Shown piece after piece: positions 46,381 to 55,548 of a DNA stretch of 64,000 bases; within the stretch, counting starts at the first letter, position 1, and each line of letters starts with the position of its first letter. Made by a program: the position numbers and the translations under genes. Source of the DNA: Dryocola sp031988645 (GTDB lineage Bacteria; Pseudomonadota; Gammaproteobacteria; Enterobacterales; Enterobacteriaceae); the NCBI RefSeq assembly GCF_051307045.1, contig NZ_CP150452.1, positions 1,984,001 to 2,048,000 of the forward strand, given 5' to 3'. The notes under the pieces were generated by a model, which saw only the letters and a list, made by a program, of their open reading frames with translations, made no database searches and had not been told where the DNA came from.

Positions 46381-47451
46381 ATGTTTTCTTCAACGGAATT
46401 TGCAGCCCCGGCTAAACGCCGCGCTTTGCCTGTGCTTGCGCTCTCAACCCTGCTGTTTTCAGCTTCTCTATTCGCCGATACCAGCTTCACCCTCGATCGT
46501 AAACCGGTAGGCAAAGGCGCTTACGAGATGGCCGTTACCGGCGAGCCTTCGGCGCTGTACGTGGCGACTTCCCAGAGCCGCAAGCTGGACAAGGGCGGGG
46601 TGGTTTACCGTCTGGATCCGGCCACGCTTGAAATTACCCAGGCCATCCACAACAACCTGAAGCCGTTCGGCATGGCCGTGAACCGCACCACGGGCACGCT
46701 GTTCCTCGGCAACACCACCAGCAGCGCGGTGACCGCCGTTGATGTGAAGTCGGGCAACGTGAAGAAATCCCTGGTGCTCGACGAGCGTCAGCGTACAAAA
46801 GAAGTGCGTCCTTTCGCACCTCGCGAGCTGGTCGTCGATGAAACAACCAACACCCTTTACGTAGGCGGGCTGGGTCCGTCAAGCGTGCTGTGGGTGGTGG
46901 ATGGCGATAGCCTGACGCTGCGCACCACCGTTGAAGGGCTGGGTAAAATGGCTACCGGCCTGGCTATCGACGCGAAGGCCGCCCGCATTTATATGACCAA
47001 CGGCGATAATGAGTTCATCACCATCGATACCGCGACGAACAAAGTTATCGCGCGCAGCAAACTGGAAGAGGGTGAGCATTTCTACCTGAACCTGAGTCTT
47101 GATACCGAGAACCATCGCGCGTTCATCACCGACTCTAAATCGCCGCAGCTGTTGGTGGTGGATACCCGCAACGGCAAAGTGCTGAAGAAAATCGAGCTGC
47201 CGGTCTCGCTGGCCGTGCTGTATAACGCTCAGCGCAACGAGGTGTACGTCACCCACCGCGAAACGGGCAAGGTCAGCGTGATCGATGCGAAGACCTACCG
47301 GGTGCTCAACACCATTGATACCCCGACGCATCCTAACAGCCTGGCGCTGTCCGCCGATGGCCAGACGCTGTTTGTCAGCGTCAAGCAGCCTGGCTCGCGC
47401 GATAAAGAGCCGGCCAGCCCGGACGACGTAGTGCGTATTAGCTTTAAATAA
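46381..47451 (+). CDS. yncE: YncE-like periplasmic beta-propeller protein
   Basis: 356 residues from ATG 46381 with AAGGAGATAT directly before it; an earlier in-frame ATG would place the ribosome site inside the gene. Signal peptide ending SASLFADTS exports it to the periplasm. The rest is a seven-bladed propeller almost colinear with E. coli YncE: VGKGAYEMA, SQSRKLDKGGVVYRLDP, TQAIHNNLKPFGMAVN and SVIDAKTYRVLNTIDTPTHPNSLALSADG. YncE is iron-repressed and binds DNA in vitro; its role is unclear. Usually paired with the receptor yncD, here with an IroN-like receptor. Confidence 0.92.
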   Translation: MFSSTEFAAPAKRRALPVLALSTLLFSASLFADTSFTLDRKPVGKGAYEMAVTGEPSALYVATSQSRKLDKGGVVYRLDPATLEITQAIHNNLKPFGMAVNRTTGTLFLGNTTSSAVTAVDVKSGNVKKSLVLDERQRTKEVRPFAPRELVVDETTNTLYVGGLGPSSVLWVVDGDSLTLRTTVEGLGKMATGLAIDAKAARIYMTNGDNEFITIDTATNKVIARSKLEEGEHFYLNLSLDTENHRAFITDSKSPQLLVVDTRNGKVLKKIELPVSLAVLYNAQRNEVYVTHRETGKVSVIDAKTYRVLNTIDTPTHPNSLALSADGQTLFVSVKQPGSRDKEPASPDDVVRISFK

Positions 47452-47462
47452 CCGCCTCTCTA

Positions 47463-47492
47463 AACAACCCTCAGCGTGAGGGTTGTTTTTTT
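47463..47492 (+). terminator. Rho-independent terminator of yncE
   Basis: Perfect 11-bp arms AACAACCCTCA / TGAGGGTTGTT, GCG loop, then five T. Twelve bases after the yncE stop. Confidence 0.92.
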
Positions 47493-47626
47493 ACCTGCCG
47501 CCGTTAGCTAAAAATTAACTTAGCTTTGCCAGGCAAAAAGTCTATTCATATAAATATCGATTCTTTTAATTGTTAACATGCTGTTTCTATACTGCGGATC
47601 CACTTAACAATTAAGGGTACGCCGTT

Positions 47627-48562
47627 ATGTCGATTAATGCTTCTCAGCCTGACAGTGAATTTCCTGACCTGACCATTCGCCGCGTTGCCGGGAATATCGG
47701 CGCCGAGGTTGTGAATGTTAAAATAACGCCGGATATCGATGCGCAAATATTTTCGCAAATAGAAGCGGCGCTGGTTAAATATAAAGTTCTTTTTTTCCGT
47801 AATCAGACGCAATTAACGGATGAAAGCCATCAGCAATTCGGCGCGCGCTTTGGCAAAATCGTGGCTCACCCTACCGTACCGTCGCCGGCCGGCACCAAAC
47901 TCTTTGAGCTGGACGCGTCAAAAGGCGGCGGCCGCGCGGACTCCTGGCATACCGACGTCACCTTTGTTGAAGCCTTCCCGAAAATTTCTATTCTGCGCGG
48001 CGTGCAGATCCCGGCTTACGGCGGCGATACCGTATGGGCCAATACCGTTACCGCCTATGAAAACCTGCCCGCAGAGTTAAAACGCTTTGCGGAAAGCCTG
48101 CGCGCGGTTCACAGCAATGATTACGACTACGGCGCCGAGCGCGTGGTCGCGGAACAGCAGCGCCTGGATCACCATCGCAAAGTGTTCGTTTCTGCCGTGT
48201 ATGAAGCCGAGCATCCCGTCGTGCATGTCCATCCCGTGAGCGGTGAAAAAGCCTTACTGCTGGGCCATTTCTTTAAGCGCCTCTCCGGCTTTAGCAGCCG
48301 CGAGTCCGCCCGTTTATTCGAGCTGCTGCAAAACCGCGTCATCCAGCTGGAAAACACCGTGCGCTGGCGCTGGCAGCAGGACGACGTGGTTATCTGGGAC
48401 AACCGTTCGACGCAGCATTACGCCGTCAATGACTACGGCACGCAGCCGCGCCTGGTGCGCCGCGTAACCATTGAAGGCGAAGCCGCTGTTGCCGTCGACG
48501 GCAGCCGCAGCCGCACCATTGCCCGTCCCGAGCAGCCGTCTCCCGTCAGCGCCGTTGCCTGA
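47627..48562 (+). CDS. TauD/TfdA family Fe(II)/2-oxoglutarate dioxygenase
   Basis: 311 residues. The jelly-roll dioxygenase shows the iron triad start SWHTDVTF (His-x-Asp), the distal His in VIWDNRSTQHYAVND, and the 2-oxoglutarate-binding Arg in QPRLVRRVTI. HPVSGEKALLLGHF is typical of the AtsK/TauD group, which releases sulfite or sulfate from sulfonates or alkyl sulfates. First gene of an operon with a carbohydrate-type ABC importer. A -10-like TATACT (47588-47593) with no good -35 suggests an activator-dependent promoter, as with Cbl/CysB control (inference). Confidence 0.9.
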   Translation: MSINASQPDSEFPDLTIRRVAGNIGAEVVNVKITPDIDAQIFSQIEAALVKYKVLFFRNQTQLTDESHQQFGARFGKIVAHPTVPSPAGTKLFELDASKGGGRADSWHTDVTFVEAFPKISILRGVQIPAYGGDTVWANTVTAYENLPAELKRFAESLRAVHSNDYDYGAERVVAEQQRLDHHRKVFVSAVYEAEHPVVHVHPVSGEKALLLGHFFKRLSGFSSRESARLFELLQNRVIQLENTVRWRWQQDDVVIWDNRSTQHYAVNDYGTQPRLVRRVTIEGEAAVAVDGSRSRTIARPEQPSPVSAVA

Positions 48563-48586
48563 TTACCCATTCTAAAAAGGAACATA

Positions 48587-49919
48587 ATGATGCAACGTCG
48601 AGATCTGTTAAAGGCGATGGCGGCCTTTGGGGTGTACGCCATGGTGCCGGCCTTTGCCCGCGGGGCAAACGGCGCAAAAAAATATGCTGGCGTGACGCTG
48701 AATGTCTCGACGTTTAGCACCGCTTACCCCACATTATTACGCCAGTGGCTGCCGGAATTTGAGGCGCTGACCGGCGCAAAGGTGAATCTTGATACGCCTG
48801 CTTTCCCGGTTTACAACCAGCGCGCGGATCTGGAGCTTTCCACTAAGGGAACGGCCTATGACGTGGTCAACGTCACCTTTATCTACAGCAGCCGCTGGAT
48901 TAACTCCGGCTGGTTAACGCCGCTTGATGAGTTTATCGCTAACCCTAACCTGACCAGCGCCGACTGGGACGTGCACGATTTCCTGCAGGGCGGCATAGCG
49001 CCGGAAACCGGGCGCGACGGCAAGCTGTACGGCATTCCGTGGGTCGTGGAGGGCATGTTAGCGGGCTCATCGCGTTTTGATCTGGTGAGCGAAGCCGGCT
49101 TTACGTTCCCGGACACTACCGATGATTTAGTCAGGGTCCTGCAGGCGGTAAATAAAAAGCAGCGCGTTGCCGGCTACGTAACGGACAGCCACTACGGCTG
49201 GACGTTTATCCCTTATCTGCAGGCCTTTGGCGGCAACGTGTTCCGCAACCCGCCGGACGACCTGTTCCCGACGCTCGATACGCCTGAGGCGGTGGCGGCC
49301 GCGGATTACTTCGCCCGTCTGATTCGCGAGTTCGGGCCAAACGGCGGCCTGACCTATACCGCAGACCAGTCGACGCAGGCGCTGAAGCTTGGCCGGGTTA
49401 ACTTCTCCGATTCAAGCCTGGCCTACCTTGCGCAGCTGGGCGATCCGGCCTCTTCCCGCACCCTGAAGACCGCGAGCTTCGGCCAGGTGGTGCAGGGGCC
49501 CCGCCGGACGCTTCCCCGGCATGGCGGTGCATGCGCTGGGCATACCGACCGGCTCGAAAAACAAAGAGGCCGCCTGGGCGTTTATCCAGTGGGCGCTTTC
49601 AAAGCAAACCACCCAGCGCGCCGTGCAGGCCGGGTACGGTTCGCCGACCCGCCGCAGCGATATCCTTTCTCCGGCCTATCGAAGCAAGCAGATCATCAAC
49701 GGCGTGGATTTAGCCGGGCTATCGCTGAACGCCATGGAGCGCGCGGCCCAGGGCGGATATATGAAGTACCGCACGGTGGACGTCTATCCGCAGGTGGATC
49801 AGCAGCTTAACAAAGCTATTGCGCTGATTGTCTCCGGCCAGCTTTCGGCAAAGGAGGCGATGCAGCAGGCGCAGACCGCTTCCATTGCCGATTTGAAACG
49901 CGCGGGCGCGAAGATTTAA
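48587..49919 (+). CDS. Family 1 extracellular sugar-binding protein of an ABC importer (apparent +1 frameshift)
   Basis: About 443 residues. N-terminus MMQRRDLLKAMAAFGV carries a twin-arginine-like RRxxLK signal, so Tat export to the periplasm is probable. Body: WLPEFEALTGAKVNLDTPAF, AYDVVNVTFIYSSRWINSGW and DGKLYGIPWVVEG, as in CUT1 binding proteins; the C-terminal part has IPTGSKNKEAAWAFIQWAL. The frame breaks at 49495-49503 in CAGGGGCCCCGCC, one base too many (VQGPAGRFPGMAVHALG). The span is 3n+1. 24 bases after the dioxygenase. Confidence 0.87.
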
Positions 49920-49928
49920 GGAGCGACT

Positions 49929-50834
49929 ATGCACGCTAAGACCAGCTGGCGCAGCCAGCAGCGTAACGCTTACCTGGCGGGGCTGATGCCGTCGCTGGTG
50001 GTGCTGACGATTATTACTTTATTGCCGGCCGTGGCCCTGATTGTCACCAGCCTGACGCCGCTTAGCCTGACCAATCCCCAGGCGACATTTCAGTTTAGCG
50101 ACCCGCTAATTAATTATCGCCAGCTGCTGGACGACCCGCGATTTATTCATTCCGTTATCACGCAATTAAAAATGTCGCTGGTCAGCGTGTTATTTCAGGT
50201 GGCTATCGGGCTGGGGCTGGCGTTATTACTTAACGGATCTTCGGCCTGGCTGCATACCGCCAGAACATTATTTCTTATTCCGATGGTATTGCCGCCCATT
50301 ATTGTAGCGCTGATCTGGAAAATAATTTATACGCCTGATATTAGCCCGCTGCATCAGGTCTTAGAAATATGGGGCATTACGCTGCCCTCGCTTATTGCCA
50401 ATCCGGCTACCGCGCTTTGGGCGATCGTGGCGGCGGATATCTGGCAGTGGTTTCCCTTTACCATGCTGATGGTGCTGGCCGCCCTGCAGATGGTTCCCAA
50501 AGATCCGCTGGAGGCGGCAAGCCTTGACGGCGCAGGTTCGGGCAATATTTTCCGCTACATCGTCTTGCCCTACATCAGGCCGGTGCTGGTGGTCTGCACG
50601 CTGTTCAGGCTTATCGACAGCTTTAAGGCCTTTCCGCTGATTTATGTGTTAACCGACGGCGGGCCGGGGTCGGTCACCGAGGTGACCAACTATTACGGTT
50701 TCATTCAGGCGTTTAACTTCTCGTACTGGGGCTACGGCAGCGCGATCGCGGTAGTCATTCTCGTCGGGGTGTTTGTGTTGAGCTATATCGTCGGCAAAGC
50801 GGGGTGGAGCGATGAGCGAAAAGCTAACGCTTGA
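49929..50834 (+). CDS. ABC sugar transporter permease (MalF/UgpA type)
   Basis: 301 residues, six predicted helices: N-terminal LAGLMPSLVVLTIITLLPAVALI, then FQVAIGLGLALLLNGSSAW. The ABC-contact EAA loop is clear (DPLEAASLDGAGSGNIFRYIVLP). It overlaps the second permease gene by 23 bases. Partner with the permease at 50812 and ATPase at 51679. Confidence 0.92.
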   Translation: MHAKTSWRSQQRNAYLAGLMPSLVVLTIITLLPAVALIVTSLTPLSLTNPQATFQFSDPLINYRQLLDDPRFIHSVITQLKMSLVSVLFQVAIGLGLALLLNGSSAWLHTARTLFLIPMVLPPIIVALIWKIIYTPDISPLHQVLEIWGITLPSLIANPATALWAIVAADIWQWFPFTMLMVLAALQMVPKDPLEAASLDGAGSGNIFRYIVLPYIRPVLVVCTLFRLIDSFKAFPLIYVLTDGGPGSVTEVTNYYGFIQAFNFSYWGYGSAIAVVILVGVFVLSYIVGKAGWSDERKANA

Positions 50835-51675
50835 GAGAATTAACGCGCAAGCGGCGCGCAGACGCAGGCCGTTTCGCCTGCGCGGCGGGCGGGAGGCGGC
50901 GGTCTGGCTGCTGCTGCTCGCCGTACTGGCTCCGTTTCTGTGGATGGTGATTATGGCCTTTCGCCCGGCGATGGAGGTATTTGATCTAACGCTGTGGTTC
51001 ACGCCGACGCTTGAGGCGTTCCGCTCGCTGTGGCAGGGCAATTTCCTGCACTCCTTTGGCAACAGCCTGCTGGTCAGCACGCTTTCTACCGGCCTGTCGC
51101 TGGTTATCGGCGTGCCCGCCGCATGGGTTTTAACGCGCTGGCAGTTTCCGGGCCGTCAGCACGTAGCGCTGTGGATTCTGGTTACCCGCATGGCGCCGCC
51201 TATCGCCTTTACCATTCCGTTTTATCTGGCGTGGCGCTGGCTGGGCTTGCAGGACACGGTGCTCGGCCTTGCCATCGTTTACCTGACGTTCAACCTGGCG
51301 ATCGTTATCTGGCTGATGCAAACCTTTTTCGCCGCGGTGCCGGCGGCCCTCGAAGAGGCCGCCTGGCTTGACGGCTGCCCGGTCTGGCGAACCTTCTGGA
51401 GCATCACGCTGCCGCTTGTGGCGCCAGGCCTTGCGGCTACGGCGATCCTCTGTTTCATCTTCTCGTGGAACGATTTCTTTTATGCCCTGATCCTGACGCG
51501 CACCCAGGCGGTTACGGCTCCGGTGGCAATCGTTAATTTTCTCCAGTACGAAGGCTGGGAGTGGAGCAAGATAGCCGCCAGCGGCACGCTGGTTATGCTG
51601 CCGGTAGTGGCGTTTACGCTGCTGGTGCGGCGCTATCTGGTTCACGGCCTGACCGCTGGCGGTCTGAAGGATTAA
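50812..51675 (+). CDS. ABC sugar transporter permease (MalG/UgpE type)
   Basis: 287 residues with six predicted helices (AAVWLLLLAVLAPFLWMVIM first). EAA loop AALEEAAWLDGCPVWRTFWSITLPL and the C-terminal FTLLVRRYLVHGLTAGGLKD are typical of the MalG family. The second half of the translocation pore; three bases before the ATPase gene. Confidence 0.92.
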   Translation: MSEKLTLERINAQAARRRRPFRLRGGREAAVWLLLLAVLAPFLWMVIMAFRPAMEVFDLTLWFTPTLEAFRSLWQGNFLHSFGNSLLVSTLSTGLSLVIGVPAAWVLTRWQFPGRQHVALWILVTRMAPPIAFTIPFYLAWRWLGLQDTVLGLAIVYLTFNLAIVIWLMQTFFAAVPAALEEAAWLDGCPVWRTFWSITLPLVAPGLAATAILCFIFSWNDFFYALILTRTQAVTAPVAIVNFLQYEGWEWSKIAASGTLVMLPVVAFTLLVRRYLVHGLTAGGLKD

Positions 51676-51678
51676 ACA

Positions 51679-52738
51679 ATGGCGACCATTACGTTAAGCA
51701 GTATCCATAAGCGCTATGAAGATAATGTGATTATTCAGGGGCTGGATTTAACCATTCGCGAAGGCGAGTTCGTCGCGCTCGTGGGGCCCTCCGGCTGCGG
51801 GAAATCCACCCTGCTGCGCATGATCGCCGGGCTGGAAAGCATCAGCGAAGGCGAAATCGCGCTCGACGGCGAAGTGATCAACGATATCTCGCCGCAGGCG
51901 CGTAATATCGCGATGGTCTTTCAGAACTACGCCCTGTACCCGCATATGTCGGTGGCGGACAACCTCGGCTTTTCGCTGAAGATGCAGGGGGTGAAAAAAG
52001 CGTTGATTGATGAGCGCGTCGCGCAGGTTGCGGTAACGCTCGGCTTATCCGCCTTGCTGAAACGCAAACCCGGACAGCTTTCCGGCGGCCCAGCGTCAGC
52101 GCGTGGCGATGGGGCGCGCCATTTTGCGTAATCCGCGCGTCTTTCTGTTTGACGAGCCGCTGTCGAATCTCGACGCAAAATTACGCGTTGAGATGCGAAC
52201 GGAAATTAAAGCGCTGCACCAGCGCCTGAACGCCACCATGGTTTATGTGACCCACGATCAGGTTGAAGCTATGACCATGGCCGACAGGATTGTGGTGCTA
52301 AAAGACGGCGTTATCGAACAGGTGGGCACGCCGCTTGAGCTTTACGACCGGCCGCGCAATGCCTTCGTCGCGGGCTTTATCGGTTCGCCATCCATGAACC
52401 TGCTCAGCGGCAGGGTCGATCGCGAATCAGTGGTGACCGACGACGGGCTGCGTCTGCCGTTAATCAACGTTCCTGCCGAAATCCAGGGAAGGCGCGTGCT
52501 GTATGGCGTGCGGCCGGAGCATTTCGCCCAAGTGGCGCAGGGCGGCGTGGCGGCAGAGGTGAACGTGGTGGAGCCTACGGGCGCGGAAACGCAAATTGCC
52601 CTCAGCATCGGCAGGCAAAAGGCCATCGCGGTATTTCGCGACAGGGTGCAGACCAGCCCCGGCAGCGCGCTGCAGCTGCTGCCGGACGTGCGCCAGGCGC
52701 ATTTGTTCGATGAGCACAGCGGGGCGCGCATCAACTAA
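51679..52738 (+). CDS. ABC transporter ATPase, MalK/UgpC type (apparent +1 frameshift)
   Basis: About 352 residues. Walker A GPSGCGKSTLL, Q-loop VFQNYALYPHM, Walker B VFLFDEPLSNLDAKLR, H-loop VTHDQVEA, then the MalK-type regulatory OB domain (GVRPEHFAQVAQGGVA). The frame breaks inside the signature: SGG then QRQR. At 52086-52091 CGGCGGCCCAGCG should read CGGCGGCCAGCG. The span is 3n+1; the protein is otherwise complete. It energises the importer encoded just upstream. Confidence 0.88.
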
Positions 52739-52754
52739 GGTTCCAGGCGCTAAA

Positions 52755-52778
52755 CCCTCTCCCTTTCGGGGGAGAGGG
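52755..52778. terminator. Convergent hairpin between the ABC operon and gapC
   Basis: CCCTCTCCC / GGGAGAGGG 9-bp arms, 6-base loop, between stop codons of convergent genes. No T-run, so the role as a terminator is tentative; resembles the stem at 2901-2921. Confidence 0.45.
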
Positions 52779-52789
52779 ACGGGGCAAAG

Positions 52790-53792
52790 CTACTCCTTTG
52801 CCACGGCGTCAAGCACGCGCACCAGCTGCGTCACAAACCCGTATTCGTTATCGTACCAGGCAACGGTTTTCACCAGCTGTAAGTCACCCACCTCGGTGAC
52901 TTCGGTCTGCGTGGCATCGAACACTGAACCAAAGCTGGTGCCGACAATATCCGAAGAGACGATCTCCTCATCGGTATAGCCGAAAGATTCGTTACCTTCC
53001 GTCGCTTTTTTCAGCGCGGCGTTAATTTCATCCACCGTCACTTTTTTCTCAAGCACGCAGACCAGCTCGGTGACCGAACCGGTGAGGGTTGGCACGCGCT
53101 GCGCGTGGCCTTTCAGCTTGCCCTGCAGCTCGGGGATAACCAGCCCGATAGCTTTCGCGGCGCCCGTAGTGTGCGGAATGATATTCTGCGCGGCGGCGCG
53201 TGAGGCGCGCAGATCCTTATCGCGCGGTCCGTCAACCAGCGACTGCGTACCCGTATAGGCGTGAATGGTGGTCATGGTGCCGAGCCTGATACCGAAGCTG
53301 TCGTGCAGCGCTTTCGCCATCGGCGCCAGGCAGTTGGTGGTGCACGACGCGACGGATAAAATTTTGTCTTCGGGGGTGATGGTGTTGCAGTTAACGTTGA
53401 AAACGATGGTTTTCATATCCCCCGCAGGGGCGGAAATCAGCACCTTCTTCGCGCCGGCGTCCAGGTGCGCGCTGGCTTTCTCCTGCGAGGTGTAGAAGCC
53501 GGTGCACTCAATCACAATCTCGACCCCGTCCTTGCCCCAGGGGATATTCTTCGCGTCTTTTTCCGCATACACGGCGATCTTTTTACCATTTACGACCAGC
53601 GCATCCTCGGTGTAGTCCACCGTGCCGTCGAAATTTCGGTAGCTTGAGTCATGCTTAAGCAGGTAGGCCCAGCACTTTCGGCGAGGTAAGATCGTTTATC
53701 GCGACGATCTCCACCTCGCTTTTCGTTTCCAGAACGCGGCGCAGCACCAGACGTCCAATGCGGCCAAAGCCATTAATGCCGATTTTTTTCAT
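52790..53792 (-). CDS. gapC: Glyceraldehyde-3-phosphate dehydrogenase C (apparent +1 frameshift)
   Basis: About 333 residues, as in complete GapC. Starts MKKIGINGFGRIGRLVLRRV (NAD-binding Rossmann loop) at 53792; SVASCTTNCLAPMAKALHDS holds the catalytic Cys and HAYTGTQSLVDGP the catalytic His; ends WYDNEYGFVTQLVRVLDAVAKE. The frame breaks at 53676-53681 where GTAGGCCCAGC should read GTAGGCCAGC (SPKVLAYLLKHDSSY). The span is 3n+1. The E. coli K-12 gapC is also interrupted, but the shared GGCC pattern in this window argues for a sequence error here. As in E. coli, divergent from cybB. Confidence 0.88.
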
Positions 53793-53981
53793 GACCGTTA
53801 CCCCGTTATTCACAGTTGGAAGCAGCAAAAACCGTAATCATCACTAGTGATAGTTCATAAACAAGGGTGTCGCAAACCGCGGCGGCGGGGCGAAATATGA
53901 GGGGATTTGTGCAGATGTGAATGATTTTTTAAAGGTTTGCCGTTATCCTGGTGCCATCATTGTCACAGGGCAGATCCTTTA

Positions 53982-54518
53982 ATGCGTAGCAAATACACTT
54001 CGTTACAGATAACGCTTCACTGGCTGGTTTTTCTTTTAATCGTCGGGGCCTACTGCGCCATGGAGCTGAAGGGCTTTTTCCCGCGCAGCTACCGGCCAAC
54101 CATTAACGCCATCCACGTTACCTGCGGACTGAGCGTGCTGGTGCTGATGGTCGTGCGCCTGCTGGTGCGGATTAAATATCGCGCTCCGGCCATCACGCCG
54201 AAGCCCCATCCGGCGATTACCGGCCTTTCGCATCTGGTACACACCATCATCTACCTGATGTTTATCGTACTGCCGATCTTCGGCTTTCTTACCGTCTATT
54301 TCAAAGGCCACGACTGGTCGGTGCTGGGCATTCCCATGCCGCATGCCCCGGAATTAGATGAGGACCGGCAGTTTACCGTAAAAGAAATCCACGAGCTGAT
54401 CGCCAACACCGGCTATTTTGTTATCGGCATTCACGCCTTTGCCGCGCTGTTCCATCATTACATCTGGAAAGACAACACCCTGCTGCGCATGCTGCCGGGG
54501 AAGAAAGATCGTCTGTAA
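53982..54518 (+). CDS. cybB: Cytochrome b561 CybB
   Basis: 178 residues from ATG 53982 (MRSKYTSLQITLHWLVF); the longer frame upstream lacks a ribosome site. Four membrane helices; histidines in LHWLVF, INAIHVTCG, SHLVHTIIY and GIHAFAALFHHYIWKDNTLLRM are the likely haem b ligands. E. coli CybB is a superoxide:ubiquinone oxidoreductase in the inner membrane. Confidence 0.93.
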   Translation: MRSKYTSLQITLHWLVFLLIVGAYCAMELKGFFPRSYRPTINAIHVTCGLSVLVLMVVRLLVRIKYRAPAITPKPHPAITGLSHLVHTIIYLMFIVLPIFGFLTVYFKGHDWSVLGIPMPHAPELDEDRQFTVKEIHELIANTGYFVIGIHAFAALFHHYIWKDNTLLRMLPGKKDRL

Positions 54519-54527
54519 TAAACACGG

Positions 54528-54547
54528 CTCCCGCCTGCCGGCGGGAG
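54528..54547. terminator. Hairpin between cybB and azlD
   Basis: Perfect 8-bp arms CTCCCGCC / GGCGGGAG, 4-base loop, 10 bases after the cybB stop, followed by TCTTCT. Convergent terminator candidate. Confidence 0.6.
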
Positions 54548-54551
54548 TCTT

Positions 54552-54875
54552 CTACGCCACGCCGAAATAACGCAGCCCCGCGGTAATAAACGCCGCTACA
54601 AAAATTACGATAATCAGCGGCACCTTACGCCAGGCCAGCAGCACGGCGACGGCTACGCCCGCCACGCGCGCGATCCCCGCAAAATGCTCGTTTTCATAAA
54701 AAGTGGTCGCAACGGCGACGGAGAAAAGCAAAACGGTTGCCGCATCGGCAAGCAGCAGTTTTGAGGATTCAGAAAGCAGCAGCCGGTTGCCAAGTTTTGC
54801 GCCGGCCAGACGCATTAAATAGGTTCCCACCGACAACAGCGCCAGGCCGGCAATAATCTTCAGGGTTGCGGCCAT
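54552..54875 (-). CDS. azlD: AzlD family branched-chain amino acid exporter subunit
   Basis: 107 residues with about four short membrane helices (IIAGLALLSVGTYLMRLAG; LLADAATVLLFSVAVATTFY; VAGVAVAVLLAWRKVP; LIIVIFVAAFITAGLRYF). It is the small partner of AzlC, like E. coli YgaH with YgaZ, which together export valine. ATG overlaps the azlC stop by one base, so the pair is translated together. Confidence 0.85.
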   Translation of the reverse strand: MAATLKIIAGLALLSVGTYLMRLAGAKLGNRLLLSESSKLLLADAATVLLFSVAVATTFYENEHFAGIARVAGVAVAVLLAWRKVPLIIVIFVAAFITAGLRYFGVA

Positions 54876-55537
54876 TATTTTTTCCTCGCAAGGATGCCAA
54901 GCATCGACAGTAAAACCGGCATGCCGACCGGGGTAAAGGGTACGGCAAGCAGGGAGACGGCGGCGCCCGTTAATGAACGAAGCAGAGTGGTGCGATTTTT
55001 AAAGGCGGGGATAACCAGCGCCAGCAGAATGGTTGGAAATACCGCGTCCAGGCCGATGGTTTCCGGGGCAGGCAGCAGTTTGCCGACCAAGCCGCCGGTC
55101 ACGGTGCCCAGCGGCCAGAAGAGCGCGACGCCGGTGCCGCACAGCCAGTAGGCGGCCTTGCGCGCCTGCGGCGTTGACTGGGATAAACCGAATACCACGC
55201 TTTCATCGTTCATGATATGGCAGCCGACGTAAGCCGCCAGACGCGAGCCGACAAACTCCCGAACCGCCACGCCGAACGGGAAATGGCGCGCATTGACCAG
55301 CAGCCCGGCAAGCGCGGCGGCAAAGGGGCTTCCGCCGCTGGCAATAATCGCGATAAACATAAACTCCGACGCGCCTGCCAAAACCACAATTGAAGAAACA
55401 ACGGGCAGCCATAGCGGAAAACCATAAGCCACCGACAGCGAGCCATAGGAAATTCCGACGAAGCCTACCGCAAGACAGATCAGGAAAATGGCCTTTTTGG
55501 TTTCTGCCGGCACCGCCGAAAAACGCAGGTCAGACAT
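54875..55537 (-). CDS. azlC: AzlC family branched-chain amino acid exporter subunit
   Basis: 220 residues, about seven helices. Family marks: FLICLAVGFVGISYGSLSVAYGFPLW, SSIVVLAGASEFMFIAII, LLVNARHFPFGVAV and HIMNDESVVFG. Works with AzlD as an amino-acid exporter in the inner membrane. Divergent from an XRE-cupin regulator across 112 bases carrying repeated operator-like sites. Confidence 0.9.
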   Translation of the reverse strand: MSDLRFSAVPAETKKAIFLICLAVGFVGISYGSLSVAYGFPLWLPVVSSIVVLAGASEFMFIAIIASGGSPFAAALAGLLVNARHFPFGVAVREFVGSRLAAYVGCHIMNDESVVFGLSQSTPQARKAAYWLCGTGVALFWPLGTVTGGLVGKLLPAPETIGLDAVFPTILLALVIPAFKNRTTLLRSLTGAAVSLLAVPFTPVGMPVLLSMLGILARKK

Positions 55538-55548
55538 AAAAATCTCTC

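Noticed and set aside
52790..53792. gapC inactivation as in E. coli K-12
   Set aside because: The break is one extra base at GGCC, the pattern shared across the window, and the rest of the gene is intact. The K-12 lesion is not evidence for this strain.
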